Shown here piece by piece: positions 35,121 to 48,081 of a stretch of DNA of 64,000 nucleotides. A model generated the notes under the pieces. That model was not told where the DNA came from, made no database searches, and was given only the letters and a program-made list of their open reading frames with translations. The translations under genes and the position numbers were made by a program. Within the stretch, counting starts at the first letter, position 1, and each line of letters opens with the position of its first letter. The stretch comes from Pohlia nutans (Eukaryota > Streptophyta > Bryopsida > Bryales > Mniaceae), in assembly GCA_022496805.1 (NCBI GenBank), contig CM040085.1, forward strand, positions 27,867,811 to 27,931,810. The letters run 5' to 3'.

Positions 35121-36553
35121 TTTTACCCTTTAAGGTCCAAATGATGCACCAATTCAAAGATGCATTATAAAATGTTTGATGAATAACAAAAATGGAGTTG
35201 ATGTACAAAGTGAAGTTGTAAATGTCAATGTAAAGCAAAGTTCGATTTATCATTTTTTTAATTAAAATTACAACGTTTTCATTTGAAATTCATTTCAGAA
35301 TCCCAAATTAGCAATAAATAAATAAATAAAATTGTAAGAAATTTGGAATAATATGCACTATGAGATGATATAATTTCCATTACTTGATTCTACTTATTTT
35401 GGAAAATCTTTTTTAAAAGCTCACTTCTTGAACTAAGAATGAAACTTGATATAAACCAATTTTGTTGTTTTAAAAAAATCACAATATCTTATTTGAAGAT
35501 CCATATTGTACAAATGGTAGTCAACTAGCACAAGAACCAAGAGAAATTTGGATGGATGAAAAAAATGATTGTTCATCATTCATAAAAATGGTTCACAATA
35601 TGTTCAACGTTCACTATATGGACACATGCACGTTTAACCCCTGAAGGACCATGATCATTCTTAAAATTTTATCACTTTCTCGTGATGCTTTCAAGAAGAT
35701 AGTTGTATCTCTTAATTGGTGTTCATGTAGAAAACTTCACCGTTGAAGGTCAAAGAGGATTTAGTCATGAGGTTGTATATCAATTTTTAGAACAATCTAC
35801 CATATATATTACATGATTATAAGGTTTAATTATGAGTTGTTTTCTAAAACATTTGAGCAAAATCAACAAGTTATTCACTGCAAACATTCTTACAAATTCT
35901 AGAACCATGATTAGCGTTTGTAATTTCAGGAGCATACAAAGATGTATCGTATCTAGGTGCTCACAAAAAATGGAGTTCTAAAACTTAATACAATAACAAT
36001 GATTGATTCTCATAGATTTATGTTTGGGTGAAGTGACTTGTTGGTGACTCATTGAGCCAGTGTTTGTGATCGTTATTAATTGTTACATTGCATAAAATGT
36101 GTACAAATTTCAAATTTATTTTTGGAATATTCCAAAATAATATAATAATATAAAAATATTCCAAATATTTTGAAAAGATTCCATTTTAAATATATTGAAA
36201 CATATTCCGTAATTATTATATAGTGTTAATGATGTAGTAATGGCACATGTTTTACATATTGTACACTTTTGTTTTGAACAAATGTGATGTCGTAGTGTGA
36301 AAACGCCCTCTAGGTCATCAACCTCCCTAACTACCATCTCCCAAGTTCATCTGCGTTGACATTTTAGTTTTTTCCTGATGGATTAATTAGCATAATTGCA
36401 AATCTTGAAAGATTTTTATGTTATCATAACGGACATTTGCAATTCTATAGTTAATATTGATTCAAAATTACGAAATCCAAATAAGTTATTAAAATAATGA
36501 AATTATTTGTGGACACAATGCGTTCACCTCGTCCTTTAGCGGTTAAGGGTTAA
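35121..36553. mobile_element. piggyBac-type element, family D (copy 1, inverted)
   Basis: The left end is approximate and decayed (TTTTACCCTTTAAGGTCC). The right end is GGGTTAA at 36547-36553. Interior matches 52874-53367 in reverse. A family C element sits at the TTAA just inside the right terminal GGGTTAA. Confidence 0.75.
35634..36546. mobile_element. piggyBac-type element, family C (copy 2), nested in family D TIR
   Basis: 913 bp, inverted relative to the 8470 copy. Left TTAACCCCTGAAGGACC, right reads GTCCTTTAGCGGTTAA. The insertion TTAA is the internal TTAA of the family D terminus (TTAACCCTTAA). Confidence 0.9.
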
Positions 36554-36973
36554 ACTTCCACAATCCTCTTTAATAAAATAACCCTATTGAATAAAAAAAC
36601 TATTAGGTATTATAGACGCCCAACAGATAATTCTTACACTAGAACTATCTATCTGTTATGATGATTGAATTTTCTTCGTATTGGGTTGGAGCCAGATGGC
36701 CAAAATTGTTGAAATCTGACTATAATTAGCACGAAAAGGGAAATACAAAACAGATGAGAAAAACCAAAAAGACACTGCTAGTCGTAGCTATATCCTACTC
36801 ATTGTCACCATAATTAGTGAAGGAGGATAAGACTGGTAGGGCGCTGACTCACAAGACACCCTAGGTCAACAACTTTTTTCCACAAGAAAAGACAGCCTTC
36901 TCCTCCAATAATGCAGAATCATTAATTGGGATGCCACTAAAAACTTATCGTCACACACATTCATGTAGATTAC

Positions 36974-37281
36974 TTAGAGCAGCTCCACCGCAGCCCTCCC
37001 AGAGTCCCTCACACTCCAGAACTAGATGAAAAGTGCCTAGGGCCCTTCCAAAATGCCTCTTGACTCTGGATCCTAGCGTGTTAAGAAATGGCCCTTCAAA
37101 TCACTATTTCCTTGATTATATCCCCACATTCTACTTGTGATTGGTCCATTGACTATTTGATGTGTACTTTTGATGTGTGAGGGGCCTCCAAGGGTGGGGG
37201 AGTGTAAGTGCAAGGGCTCTTCAAATGTAAATGAATAATTTCACCGAGTCATCTCTAGCTCTAGGAGTGGGGATGCTCTTA
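36974..37281. mobile_element. Harbinger-like MITE 3
   Basis: TTA borders. Left end GAGCAGCTCCACCGC, right end GAGTGGGGATGCTC. About 308 bp. A related fragment lies near 7790-7910 and a diverged copy at 48082-48380. Confidence 0.85.
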
Positions 37282-37695
37282 GCTCACCACGAGCATTTCT
37301 TTTCATTTATTATTACTATTATTTATCATTTATTAGTTTTTGGCACAATTTGAAGTAACTCAATTGCAAGAAAGTAAAGTAAAAAACCACAACAAGGCGG
37401 GACAGACACACCAAGAGCATTTTGCCAGATCACCACAAAACATTCTCCTATGTCATTCAAATCTTAAACCCTAAACCATGTCCCTCGGATTGAATTCTCA
37501 ATGTATTTTGGAAAGGCATAACATTCAGTAGTCTTCAAGAAGGGTGCCTTTTTGTTTCATCCACCTTTATTTATAAAGTGACAAGTGATTTGTAATTGAA
37601 TGTGCTATTGAATCAAATAAATAATTATAGAACACTGTTGAATTGTGATTGAGGAGTGCTTTCGATTACTGTCCACTATGGTTGAGTGCTCTTGG

Positions 37696-38612
37696 TTAAC
37701 CCCTAAAATTCTGAGCGACCATATTCTGGTCGTTCCACTTTTTGGGCAGCCTCCAGGGACCTCATACTTTTAAAAATTTCAATGAAAATTTCAGTGTAGC
37801 TTCCAAAAACTACACTCTACATGTTGCACTTCGTTTCATGTCATTCCGATAAGTATTGCAAAAGTTATAAGCATTTGAAGTTTTTGAAGTGAGATCGGGC
37901 AGCAAGAATTTTTTTATTTTTTACTCTTTTTCAAAATTTCTTCTTTGATTCATGATTGGTTGATCTTTATCTACAAATGAAGCTTTAAATCTACCCATTT
38001 TGAGCAATGAGATAAAAGTTATGAGGAGATCTGTTTTTTTTGGCAGTTTGGACAAAAAAAACTTTGAAGCTCATTTCTAAACTCAATTTTCAATATTTTT
38101 TAATGAAATAAAAGGCACTGGGTGAAGATTTCCAAGTACAACATTCTCACCGTTAAGATTGACATTTTACAATTCCATGTCAAACTTATTAATGATTTTC
38201 TTTTTCCTTTCACTTTGTACCCACTTCTAGTAATTGTTTTATGAAAAAATTAATATGAGCTTTTTTCTTACAAGATTTTATGTTTGAAGACTTAACTCAA
38301 TTGTTAACATGGCCTTGCCATTCAATGAATTTCTAACCCATTCAAAAAAAAGATATTAATTTCTAAAGTTCAAATTTGTCACCGGATTGAACTCCAAAAA
38401 ATCTTCTTTTGCAACTTTGATCCTTATAATCTAAGAATCTAATGGTCATTTTGCTCTCAAATTTTGTGCTCACATGAAAATTCAAGTTGGGTATTAGATC
38501 TTATGGTTAAATGATGAAAAAAATAAAAAACATATGATTTCTTCTGCAACTTCCAAATGCTGCGTTTTCATGTTTTTTTGTGAGAATACGGTCAAGGAAT
38601 TTTACGGGTTAA
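37696..38612. mobile_element. piggyBac-type element, family K, nested in MITE P
   Basis: 917 bp with TTAA borders. Left TTAACCCCTAAAATTCTGAG, right reads AGGAATTTTACGGGTTAA. Left subterminal dyad CGACCATATTCTGGTCG near 37716-37732. Confidence 0.88.
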
Positions 38613-38640
38613 TGCCACCTGCCCCCATAGCTACTGATTT

Positions 38641-38700
38641 GATGTGGAATATCCCACATCATTTCATTGGGGGATGAAATGATGTGGGATATTCCACATC
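38641..38700. repeat. perfect 27-bp-arm hairpin
   Basis: Arms 38641-38667 and 38674-38700 are exact reverse complements around a 6-nt loop. Each arm itself contains the partly palindromic ATGTGGAATATCCCACAT. It lies in the right part of MITE P. Confidence 0.92.
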
Positions 38701-38747
38701 ATTCTGTTAGGGGAAGGCAGTAGTCACAGAGGCTACTGAATGTTATG

Positions 38748-39945
38748 GGTATGACATTTAATTTTCCATATCCCACAAATTTCCCCAATCCACATAAAAA
38801 TACCAGTTTGCAGTCTAGTTATTCCCATGCTCCAAATCATGATAAGAGCTAACACTCAGCATGCAAGCCACTGAAGCGCCTTGTGATGGACTGGAAGTTT
38901 GGAAGCATTCCATTTGCTATTTCTGAGAATAGCTACCACCGAAATCAACATATTCCGTGGGTGGGGTGAACGGCATGGGCACATTCATCCATTTGAACAA
39001 ATTTTCATCAGATTTGGATGGATTTTACCATAGTATTTCGGAAAAATGTTTATTGGTAAAGCCTCTCGTAAATACCGTGGGCCACAGTATATGGTGATTG
39101 CAGCGTAACCAGCATAACCAGACTTTTTTTACATAAAAGTATTCTTTGCAAATACGGGAATGTGATAATAGAGTGTGATAATAACGAGTTTAGAGCGTAC
39201 ATCAATGAGATTTGAACTTTTGGTTGATCAAAGGGCCCAGCAAGAAGAGAAGAGTTAAGGGCTCTTACTCTCCACTGAATAGGTAATGACAGAGTGACAC
39301 AATTGGCTTGCTAAGAGAGCCTGGGGAAGGGAGATGTACAGTAGATCTGGAGGCATTATAAATTTTGGGTTGACAAGTTTATAGACAGAAAATGATCATT
39401 TTTGTAAGATTTCTTTGCACAAAAATCATGATGCATCAAGTGACCAAGTTGGTCATACCATTCAAGAGTAGGCAAAAAGCCATATTTTTAGCATACTTCG
39501 ATAAACTTCCTTTAGCTCCTCCCAAAAAAGTTCATCATCCACCCTTGGGATGCTGACTCTCGTAGGGGATATATGACATTAAGATAATGTACTTCTCAAA
39601 CAAGAACATCCAGATGTATACTTTTTGGTTAAATAATGTGAGGGCTTAGAATGAAGAAAAAGATCCTGGATTATGATTCTCATGTAACTAGAAAAGAGAG
39701 ATGGACACGGTTGACTTGAACATTGGACTTGGCATTATGATTAACTGTACTTACAGCATTGACTCAAAGATGCTAAACATGCCAAGATGACCACATAATT
39801 AAAATCCTGTGTACAATTTCCAACAGCCACACTCAATATAAGATTGGAAGACCAGATTTTTTTCCTAATTTACACATGAAGACCATATGATTACTGTACT
39901 GGGAACTTGTTTAGATGGTTTTCATACATGAGCAATGGGAGTGGA
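38748..39945. other. intergenic / 3' flank of the BRCT gene
   Basis: No gene recognised. The part close to 39946 likely includes the 3' UTR of the BRCT gene. Confidence 0.4.
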
Positions 39946-42900
39946 TCAGGAGCCAAGCCAGAGATCATAGATGTGGCTGGTGGGCTCTTGATTCGCCCGC
40001 TTGAGGCCTTCAAACTGCAAGCGGCTGCCGAGGAATTGGTGGCGCTGCATGGGCACATGGCCCAGCTCGTCCATGTCGGTGGACGCGTACAATGCGCGCA
40101 GACGGTCCGCATGTTTCGAATCTGTGTGGAGCGCTGCTTCCACTTCCGCTGCTGACAGGGGCTCCTGCTCAATCCCACCATTTTGTGAAAAACGACTCGC
40201 ATTTTGCAATACCCTCCATAATATGACAATATTATTGTTTCAAGCAATACACATGTGACAAGTCATTTCTGTGACTAATCCATGCCTGCCACCTTGAAGG
40301 TACAGCGCCCAAACATGTCATAATAGAGAGGGACAACTGTAAGAGACTTCAAAACTCTGCGTGAGGGTTAGTATTTTTGACAAGAATTTGGGGTTTAGAA
40401 TCAAAATGGAGAGGAAGAGGTGTCAAACTTTGACACTTTAAAGCTTTCTGTTCCACAAGAAGAGGTGATTCTCAAACAAGGCTTCAAACTTTGTATGAGG
40501 GCTAGTAATCTTGGGGCAAGAATTTGGAGCTCAGAGTTGTGTAGGGTTCAAAATGGAATACAAGAAGAGAGTCGTGCACTTCCCACCAATGACTGCTGTC
40601 CTCAAATTTCTTGCTAATAAATGAGGTCCCAATTTGACTGGGGAATTTTTTTGCCCACTAGAGTGTTCAACGCTAGTATTTTGCTTATATACCAGCCCAG
40701 TCTGGCAAAATTTAGGTCTGGGCTGGTATATGAGGTTCGGAAATAGAGATACCACCCCTCACTGGTGTGTATGCTCTAGTAGCAAGTGTACGCTTTCTAT
40801 TCCACAAGAAGAGGTGATTCTCAAATGAGATTTCAAAACTCCACATGAGGGTTGGTATTTCTGGGCAAGGGTTCTGGAAAAAAGAGTCTTGAAGATGAAA
40901 TTGCACACTTTGACACCCCCAATAGGGCGTGTTAAAGTACAGGCTTTCTATTCTGTACAAAGAGGCAATTCTCAAATGCAATTTTGGGATGCGATTCTGA
41001 GGCTGAGAATTGCAGGGCGACTCAAAATAGAAAGAAATAGTGAAATCTTGCATTTGAAGTTGAGATCTCTGACATTCCCTAAATCCGAATTGCATTGGAT
41101 CGGTTCTAGTAATGAGAGGTATTGATTTAGGGTTAGGGTTTAGGGTTTTGGCGTACCTGATAAAATGCGTACACGAGGTCGATGATTTGCTCCCTAGTGA
41201 AGCCTGTTTCGCTGAAGAATGTCTGTGATGAAGGACCCAGCTCGGAGAATCGGTCGATGGGGAACAGGATGGTCAGGAAGGCACCTCGAAATACAATCTC
41301 CCGCTTATCACTGTTACACTTTTCAGTTTGGTTACTCTTCTAAACCCTAAACCCTAAAATGTCTGCAGGGCCACAAGGCTAGATAATAGACCATTTCTGT
41401 AAAGCTGGGTGAATGCAAAAAAGACTGGTTTGATTTCTTTCTCAATTCAAGAGTTCCTAACTGGAGTCTTGCACAACAGTGTATTTTTTCTTCTCACCAA
41501 TTACCAAAAATTTCAAAAGCATGTGTTGCACATCTGTAATGGCATGATTTTCAGGAGGGAAATTATTCATTCATGCTTACCTTCGACTGAGAGGTTTAGT
41601 GTAGATCTCCGTGCCGAGAGCTTCGTCCAGAGGGTCCTGATACCGAACCCCATTGTGGTGAAACCCTCCCTCTGATGCACTGCCATTTCCTTGCACCACC
41701 ACCTTTCCTGCGCTGTTGGTGTACAGTTGCGCAGTGGCAGGGGTATCTGACACCACCCAAAAGATCGAGTCCAAGAGGCTTGTCGGTGTGTTTAACCGAG
41801 GTAGGGTTCTACACGGCTGCACACAACCACCACATCAATTCGTTTCGTCTCCTGTGAAAAAATGGTATCACTCACCAATCGACTAGTGTAGTGCCAATTA
41901 GCTTTAGCTGCGGTGTTTAAGGCCCATTCGAATTCAACTAACCTATTTTGTGCCTGCACTTGAATTCACCTAACTTATTCAACTACACCTATTTAATATA
42001 TACACTACTGACACAAACAACGCATGTGACACAATTAGAGTGACTTGTGTTAATTGATAGAAATGAATGTAAATTCACTCCAAGTCAGTTAGTGAGAGTT
42101 ATCACCAATTTTCTAAGGACCAGCTGTGGCAGCTTCAGATTGGTTTTAAGCAAATACAGTTACAACCTGAAATGTATTTTCCTATGCACATAATCTTTGT
42201 AGTGTATTCCAAATCTTTGTAGAAAATTCCTCATCTTCTTCTATTCTCAACTCTACATAGTGTACTCATCAAAATAAGACTTTACTAATGCGTGACATGT
42301 GTTGTAGGCTATGTTAGACTACTCAATGGGTTTGCCACGTCGTCTAGTGGCTGCATGCTAACACTTCATCGCTTTGCAACTCGGAGATAGAATGTATCCG
42401 CTGCATGCCGTCCCAGAGCACATGGAATACTCTAGTACATAGCAGAGCCCATGGAGTACTCTATCTAGTACATTGACACAACTTGGACAACGTGGGAATT
42501 TTCCAACCAATTCTAATTAGCTAATGGTGCGAATCTGGATTTTACAACAGGTTCGTGAAGAAAGTAATTGAATCCATATCTGTGAGAAGCAGAACTAGAG
42601 CAGAAACCCTAAAGAGCTCTTTCACTTGGTCTCTCTTCGCACTCCTAAACCCTAAACCTAAACTCGGCACTCGTGTAGATGAGCAGAAATTCGTTTCGAG
42701 AGAAGCTACCTGCATACGTGGTCCCCGTCTTCGACGTACGCCTTCCTTTGAAGCAATAGCTTTCTTCTCTCGTTCTTGTACCGAGACATCTGCTGCTCTG
42801 CTGCCATTGGATTGCACAGCGTAGTTTTCAACAGAACTCTGCCATGAGTTTCAATCAAATTTGGGTCATCAAATCATTCATGTGCACAAAACAGTCGCAA

Positions 42901-45776
42901 CTGTTAACCCCGAAAGGACCAAGAAGCCTAATTTGGACTCTATGTCTTTTTTTTAACAGTTTTGAGTACGTTTTAATTGGACTTCCACTTGTTCAAAATT
43001 TATTTGTTTTGTGACCAACACATACAATGATCTTCACTAGTTCTGGTGATATAAATCTGGTCCCATCTGAATTATGTTTTTTACGATATGATCAATTGAA
43101 TTTGTCATTTTAATACTGTGAATCCTTGGTCCTTTACGGGTTAACCAACATATGCACAGGTCCTGAATTTTGTACAAGTCAAAAACGCCATTGTAATTCA
43201 GAACTGGGACACTATGCTTAGAATAGGAGCTTACTTTGCTGATGCTATGCTTCCCCTTTTTCTTCCATTCCAAGAGAAGATCAGCCACATCTCGTGCCAG
43301 ATCGGCTGAGTATTGCACGCACCGCAACGGGAAGCCATCTCGAGCCGACATAACCCACATTGGCTAGAAAATAATCAACATCACTCTCCACATAAGAATA
43401 CATCCACACTCTCCAAAAACCACTCAAATTCTTGTCGCTTATCATAAATTCCTACCCCAAGAAAACCTAAACCCTACCAACTGTAGGTATATTAGAACGA
43501 ATTTAGATTTTCCAACAGTGTGAGCAAATCTTTAAAAGGAGGCAATGAGGTGAGAACTTACAGAGACAAGATGCAGATTGAGACCAATGTACTTAGAGAT
43601 CGTTTCAGATTCACAAACGACATGGGTGGCCTTGGACCAATTCTCCACGCAAGTAGCGCCCCACGACTCGGCTGCTTCCTGTGCCTGTCATTTACAAAAC
43701 CCCAAAGTTAGAGCCAAGTTCCATGGGTTTGAAAAGTTGCCCATGGAAATAGAGGGGAAAACTGAAACTTGGGCTTGGCTCATACCCAGCCACGAAGTTG
43801 TGCATGTTCCATGGTAGAAATTTGATTGGTTAGGGTGAAACATGAACAAATTTGATTGGTTAGGGAGAAGTTGTCATGGAGTCCTGAGCTTGAGAACCTT
43901 ACATACTTCATGACAACTTTTCCACCACTTTTTTCTCAAAAGCTAACTTGAAATGAGCTTGAGAACCCTACATACTTCATGACAACTTTCCCACCACTTT
44001 TTTCTCAAAAGCTCACTTAAAATGTAAAACTTGGTCCCTTAAAGTTCCTAAAAACTTTTATTTTAGCATAACATTCAATAGCCTTCATGCTCTTTGCCTT
44101 TCCTTCATGTATCATCTTGGGACTCCACTTGTCCATTTAACCACTGATTTGGTCTTGTTGGATGTGAAATATGCTGCACCATCTACTGTGGGGTAAGGCA
44201 GAGCCACTACGAGCTACTAAATGTTACGTAGTGAGATACTTCACCCACGGAACTTCGCTCTTATTATGAGACAAAACCCTGATTTGGAATGAGGTTATGG
44301 TAGAGTCGAATTGCTGAGAAACCAACCTTGAGTTGCAAGTCGCGTGGAAGGTCAGGATCGATGTAGAAACGAGCACCAGCAAGCGCATGACACGATTTGT
44401 CAGTAGCAAGCGAGGAATGAGGAGTGCGCGGCATGCTCGAGGAGTTTCGCAACGAGCCTCCGGAGCTCTGGGCAAACGAGATGGGCTGCAAACGGACCAC
44501 CGCTTCCATATCCTGATGATCTGCCGATGGAAATTTCCTTCTAATGCTGCTGCCCACAGCTTCATCCTGGTCCTCGTGAGCAAATCCCACTGGACCTTGA
44601 TCATCCCTGGGCACCATATATATCGATTCGTCCAACCGCGCTGCCAAAAACCCAAGCCCCACATGATCAGTGGAACCTCCCACTCGACGACTGTCATTAA
44701 AGGACCAAGGATTCACAGTTTTAAAATGACAAATTCAATTGATCATATATTGTGAAAATACAATTCAGATGGGACCAAATTTTATATCAGTAGAACTAGT
44801 GATGATCATTGCATGTGTTGGTAAAAACGAAAGAAATTCGAACAAGAGGAAGTCGAAATAGGACCTACTTTAAACTGTTATAAAAAACTTCTTAGGAATC
44901 ACCGTGGACGCTTAATTAGGGGTTAAAAACAAGGTGCATAGTTACCGTTGTGCTTCACGCAATCCTCCCACCACTTCATTGTGACAATGAACAAGCCCCG
45001 GTGCACGCCGTGCTTCACCGCGTGCTCGTACTTGCGACCACTACAGTTGTATGCAAAGTCAAGGAATCGAAAACTCATGATTTAACTGAGAAGACTCGAA
45101 ACGAAAAAGCAATAGTTACAATCGAGTATTAAGATAACAAGATGAGAGGATATTTGAACTACAAGATGAGTGCAGTTGACGTGAAGATCACGACTATACT
45201 GGCCTCCCATGCGCTCCGTTGTTATCTGAACCTCCCGTCTTGCCTCTGCAAAACCACCAACACCAGGCTTTTAGCCCCCCAATATAGCCGTCTGCATCAC
45301 GGTGGCATTTTCTCAATTTACCTCGGTTTTCTGATTGCAATACATCATTTTAGAGCTCCTGTTCTGTACTACAAGATCAAGAGTGTTCGATCGTGTTAAA
45401 CTGAAGTCGTTTTAACACAGATAGATGCTTCCCAGCAGGGGTCCAATTTTCCTACACTACAGAAAATACACAGTAGTGAATGCTTAGGGAAATTTCCGAA
45501 TTCGAGGTGATGTGTGGAGTTCGACAAACCTCGAGAGAAGCCCGTGACGCAGATGACGACGCCGAGGAAAGGCTGACCGTTGTCAATGGGATTAATCTCC
45601 GAAAACACATCCGTGGACAAGCGAGCTAAGCCTTCCAGCGGAATCGGTTTGTTAACTGTTCGACGCTGCGGCTCCACGAACTTGCTCCCGTTCCGCAATG
45701 ACGGCGACGCAGCCCGCGCCGCACTCGGCGACGACTTGGACTTCATGGCTAGTCTCGACTTCACCGCTACACTCAT
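39946..45776 (-). CDS. plant BRCT-domain protein, 10 exons
   Basis: Exons: 45530-45776, 45154-45245, 44946-45048, 44327-44640, 43562-43678, 43235-43363, 42710-42838, 41581-41816, 41157-41310 and 39946-40164. They sum to 1740 bp (579 aa plus stop) with every phase consistent. A basic Ser/Ala-rich N-terminus is followed by BRCT 1 across exons 1-3: FLGVVICVTGFS, MGGQYSRDLHVNCTHLVVQ, GRKYEHAVKHG and WWEDCV. A linker in exon 4 leads to a second BRCT-like region in exons 5-6 (WGATCVENWSKATHVVCES, then YSADLARDVADLLLEWKKK). The C-terminus (exons 9-10) has FPIDRFSELGPSS and HTDSKHADRLRALYAS, then GHVPMQRHQFLGSR. It resembles a plant BRCT protein I cannot name. BRCT domains bind phosphoproteins in DNA-damage responses; that role is inferred. 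Introns hold two piggyBac-type MITEs and one apparent AT-AC intron. Confidence 0.88.
41118..41145. repeat. short telomere-like (TTTAGGG) tract
   Basis: TTAGGGTTAGGGTTTAGGG lies in the intron between exons 9 and 10 of the BRCT gene. Similar AAACCCTAAACCCTAAA tracts are at 41342-41358 and 42645-42657. Degenerate plant telomere motifs of this kind are common and do not by themselves indicate a former chromosome end. Confidence 0.7.
42904..43144. mobile_element. piggyBac-type MITE, family A (copy 4), in BRCT gene intron 6
   Basis: 241 bp with TTAA borders. Left TTAACCCCGAAAGGACC, right reads GGTCCTTTACGGGTTAA. It lies wholly within the intron 42839-43234. Confidence 0.92.
44067..44228. mobile_element. 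MITE P (copy 2), in BRCT gene intron 4
   Basis: About 162 bp with inverted ends CATAACATTCAATAG / CTACTAAATGTTACG. Homologous to the split copy at 37517-38747; located in the intron 43679-44326. Confidence 0.65.
44697..44926. mobile_element. piggyBac-type MITE, family A (copy 5), in BRCT gene intron 3
   Basis: Starts TTAAAGGACCAAGG, so the outermost TTAACCC of the usual TTAACCCTTAAAGG is missing. The right end reads TTAATTAGGGGTTAA. The interior is typical of family A. Contained in the intron 44641-44945. Confidence 0.85.
45049..45153 (-). other. predicted U12-type AT-AC intron in the BRCT gene
   Basis: On the minus strand the intron begins ATATCCTC and ends TTGCATAC. A perfect U12 branch-site match TTCCTTGAC lies at 45066-45058, with the branch A about 10 nt from the 3' end. 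Splicing joins VVQ to NCSGRKYEHA in frame. No GT-AG pair in this 105-bp gap restores the BRCT frame. Confidence 0.85.
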
Positions 45777-48081
45777 CGATCACGCAGCCTGCTCAATAAA
45801 CATCATCCCATTGCAACTCCATCTCTGGCACCTCCATCTCAATCTCCTCCATAATACTAAAGTTCAATCCTTCAACTCAAAATAACCGTTTCGAGGTTCA
45901 AAACGATTTCAACGTTTGCTAGAGTTGTCCTTCAACGTTGAAATCGATAGCTACAAAACAGCCTAACCTCGAAACTAGTTGAAATCGATAGCTACTCTAC
46001 TAGCTACAAAAGAACACACCTTCGATCAGTTTCTGCCGGTGAATCGACGAGACAAATCATGAGTCGGGAAGAAAGTCGGTCTGTACTCAATGCACATGAT
46101 CGATGAGAGTTTCTACGACGACGTTGCAGCAAGCACAATGAGTCACCCATGGTGGTTCTTTGCGAATCGCCCCCGCCGCGCGTGTCAAGAGTGCACTGTA
46201 GCAGGGATCTATATTTGTCTTCCGCTCCAGATACTAATTGCGGGCGACGAAAGACGGCTGGTTGCGCCACTGCGATGATGGTTCCACGGATGATCGACAG
46301 CAGGACTTTTTTTTTGGGCGAAATATCGTAAAAAATAATCTGGCTAAAAAACCAGGAAGTTCCACCTTTTCGACATCAAACTTCACGTAAAAAAAGTCAC
46401 TGGAAGAAAAATCGCCAGATTGTCAATGAAAATAATACAAAATTAAGGATATGTGATATCTCTAACGTGATATTTTCTATCCAATATGTGGATGAATGTT
46501 GAAATATGGAGCATATCACTACAACTACTCATGAAAAATGAAAAAAAAATTACTGATCGATGACGAGGGGCAGGTAGGGATCTCCGGCGCTCCGGGCGCT
46601 GGCTCTAAGTTGAGCAGGCTAGAGTACAGTAACATCATAATATAATATTATAGAACGATGAGCAGTCCGTGAATCCGTGATGCTTACTATAGCCACGTTT
46701 CCCGACATTTATAACTTGGTGTATCCCAGGCCGAGACAAATTTATACTGTTGCTCTTTTAGATCTCCTTTTTGTAATCCTGCGCTAGCTGTTCTTGGCAC
46801 ACTGCCAAAGCTGATGCGGTGGCATGCACCGTGGCTTGCTCTGCAGCCCGCCCCGTTTGTTTGTGGCTGCGTTGCAATTGATTTCGGTTTGTCAATTTGC
46901 ATCGGCAAGTTCGAGATGAGACACCATTAAGACAACGCACGCAGTCAGTAGGCCACTGGTGCTGCTCTTTTCAGACCAGGGTGTCTTGCTGTTGGGTGTT
47001 CCAGGCTATGAGTGAGCATCCTCATCCTTGCAGCATTGGGAGCATTGAACGGGCATTCGTAGAAAAGGTGGCATTGTCGAGGGAGTTGCCCAGGCATGTG
47101 GTGTTCAATTCCACGCATGCACAGTGATTTTGCGTAAGGAGCGTCACCTTTTTTTTTACTTGTGGGGGAGTTTTTCAAGGGAACCAGCAAAAATCCAATA
47201 TTTTCCAAAAGCAATACGTTTTAAACAAAACCCACCAGGTTATTACCTATGTGTCACCTAGATAGCACCTGAGTATCACAAAATTTATCCGGATTTTAGC
47301 CTAAAACTATGAATTTCGACGAGTAATTTGGCAATTCCATTCGGTTGATTTTACACTAGTTGTTGAATCTTCCCGTACATTGACTGGGAGTGGGAGAGTA
47401 GAGTAGGGATGACACACGGCCTTACTGGATGGAAATTGTTTGACTAGAGGCCTTTCCAATTGCCTCCAGGGTCTCAATCTTATCATGTTCAAGGCATCCA
47501 CAATCCATGTCAACCCTTCCTAAGCAAAACAATCCACCAGTGAAGATCTTTCACAAAGTCCAATCTACTAAAATGCATGTCCAACTTACTAAAATGTCTA
47601 TCCAACTGATGAGCATGTACTCAACGTGAAGATTTGAAAAAATCTAGAAGTAGGTTGAACATGGGTTTTAGTAGGTTAGACTCTGTGAAAGATAAACTTT
47701 GTTACTCGTTGGCTTTGGGACCTTGCTATGGCTAGTTACATTTGCCAACTATTCCTGCTCCACTATGACGTGCTAAATATGAGTGTAGACCCAACCAAGC
47801 ATCAACAATCCATAGCAGATGCAATGAACAAGAAAGTGTCATGCAAATGAAATTATCTTTAAAAAATACACATTGTCGCATTTGTCATGGTTTTTTGACA
47901 CAGCTAGGGCTTTGAGAGCTACAACAACTTGTTGTATTGGCCCTCTTTTCTGACGTCCTCTGTGACTATCGTGCGGAAAATTGTTTCACGTTGACCTCAT
48001 CTAGTGTTGTGTGCCTTTGTTGCCAAGGATTGTGGATGATATAAGAGCATTCACACCTATGTCAAAGGATTGTGGACGATC
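45777..48081. other. 5' flank of the BRCT gene and intergenic DNA
   Basis: Contains a repeated AGTTGAAATCGATAGCTAC-like motif near 45935-45995, and a GC-richer patch at 46690-47210. ORFs in that patch on both strands (for example 46945-47214 minus, with several Cys/His) do not match a family I recognise. A partial direct repeat (GGATTGTGGA-GAT-TAAGAGCATTCA) is at about 48027-48095. Confidence 0.4.

Larger units (their letters stand above)
37517..38747. mobile_element. MITE of another family (P), split by a piggyBac-type element
   Basis: Terminal inverted repeat CATAACATTCAGTAG / CTACTGAATGTTATG. The family K element at 37696-38612 interrupts it; without K it would be about 315 bp. A shorter copy is at 44067-44228. 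Superfamily not assigned. Confidence 0.7.

Noticed and set aside
41118..41145. Interstitial telomere as evidence of chromosome fusion
   Set aside because: Only a few degenerate units; short telo-box motifs are common in plant introns and 5' regions.
46687..47214. Cys/His-containing ORFs as a zinc-finger gene or transposase fragment
   Set aside because: The spacing does not fit a BED or C2H2 finger and both strands are open; not enough to call.
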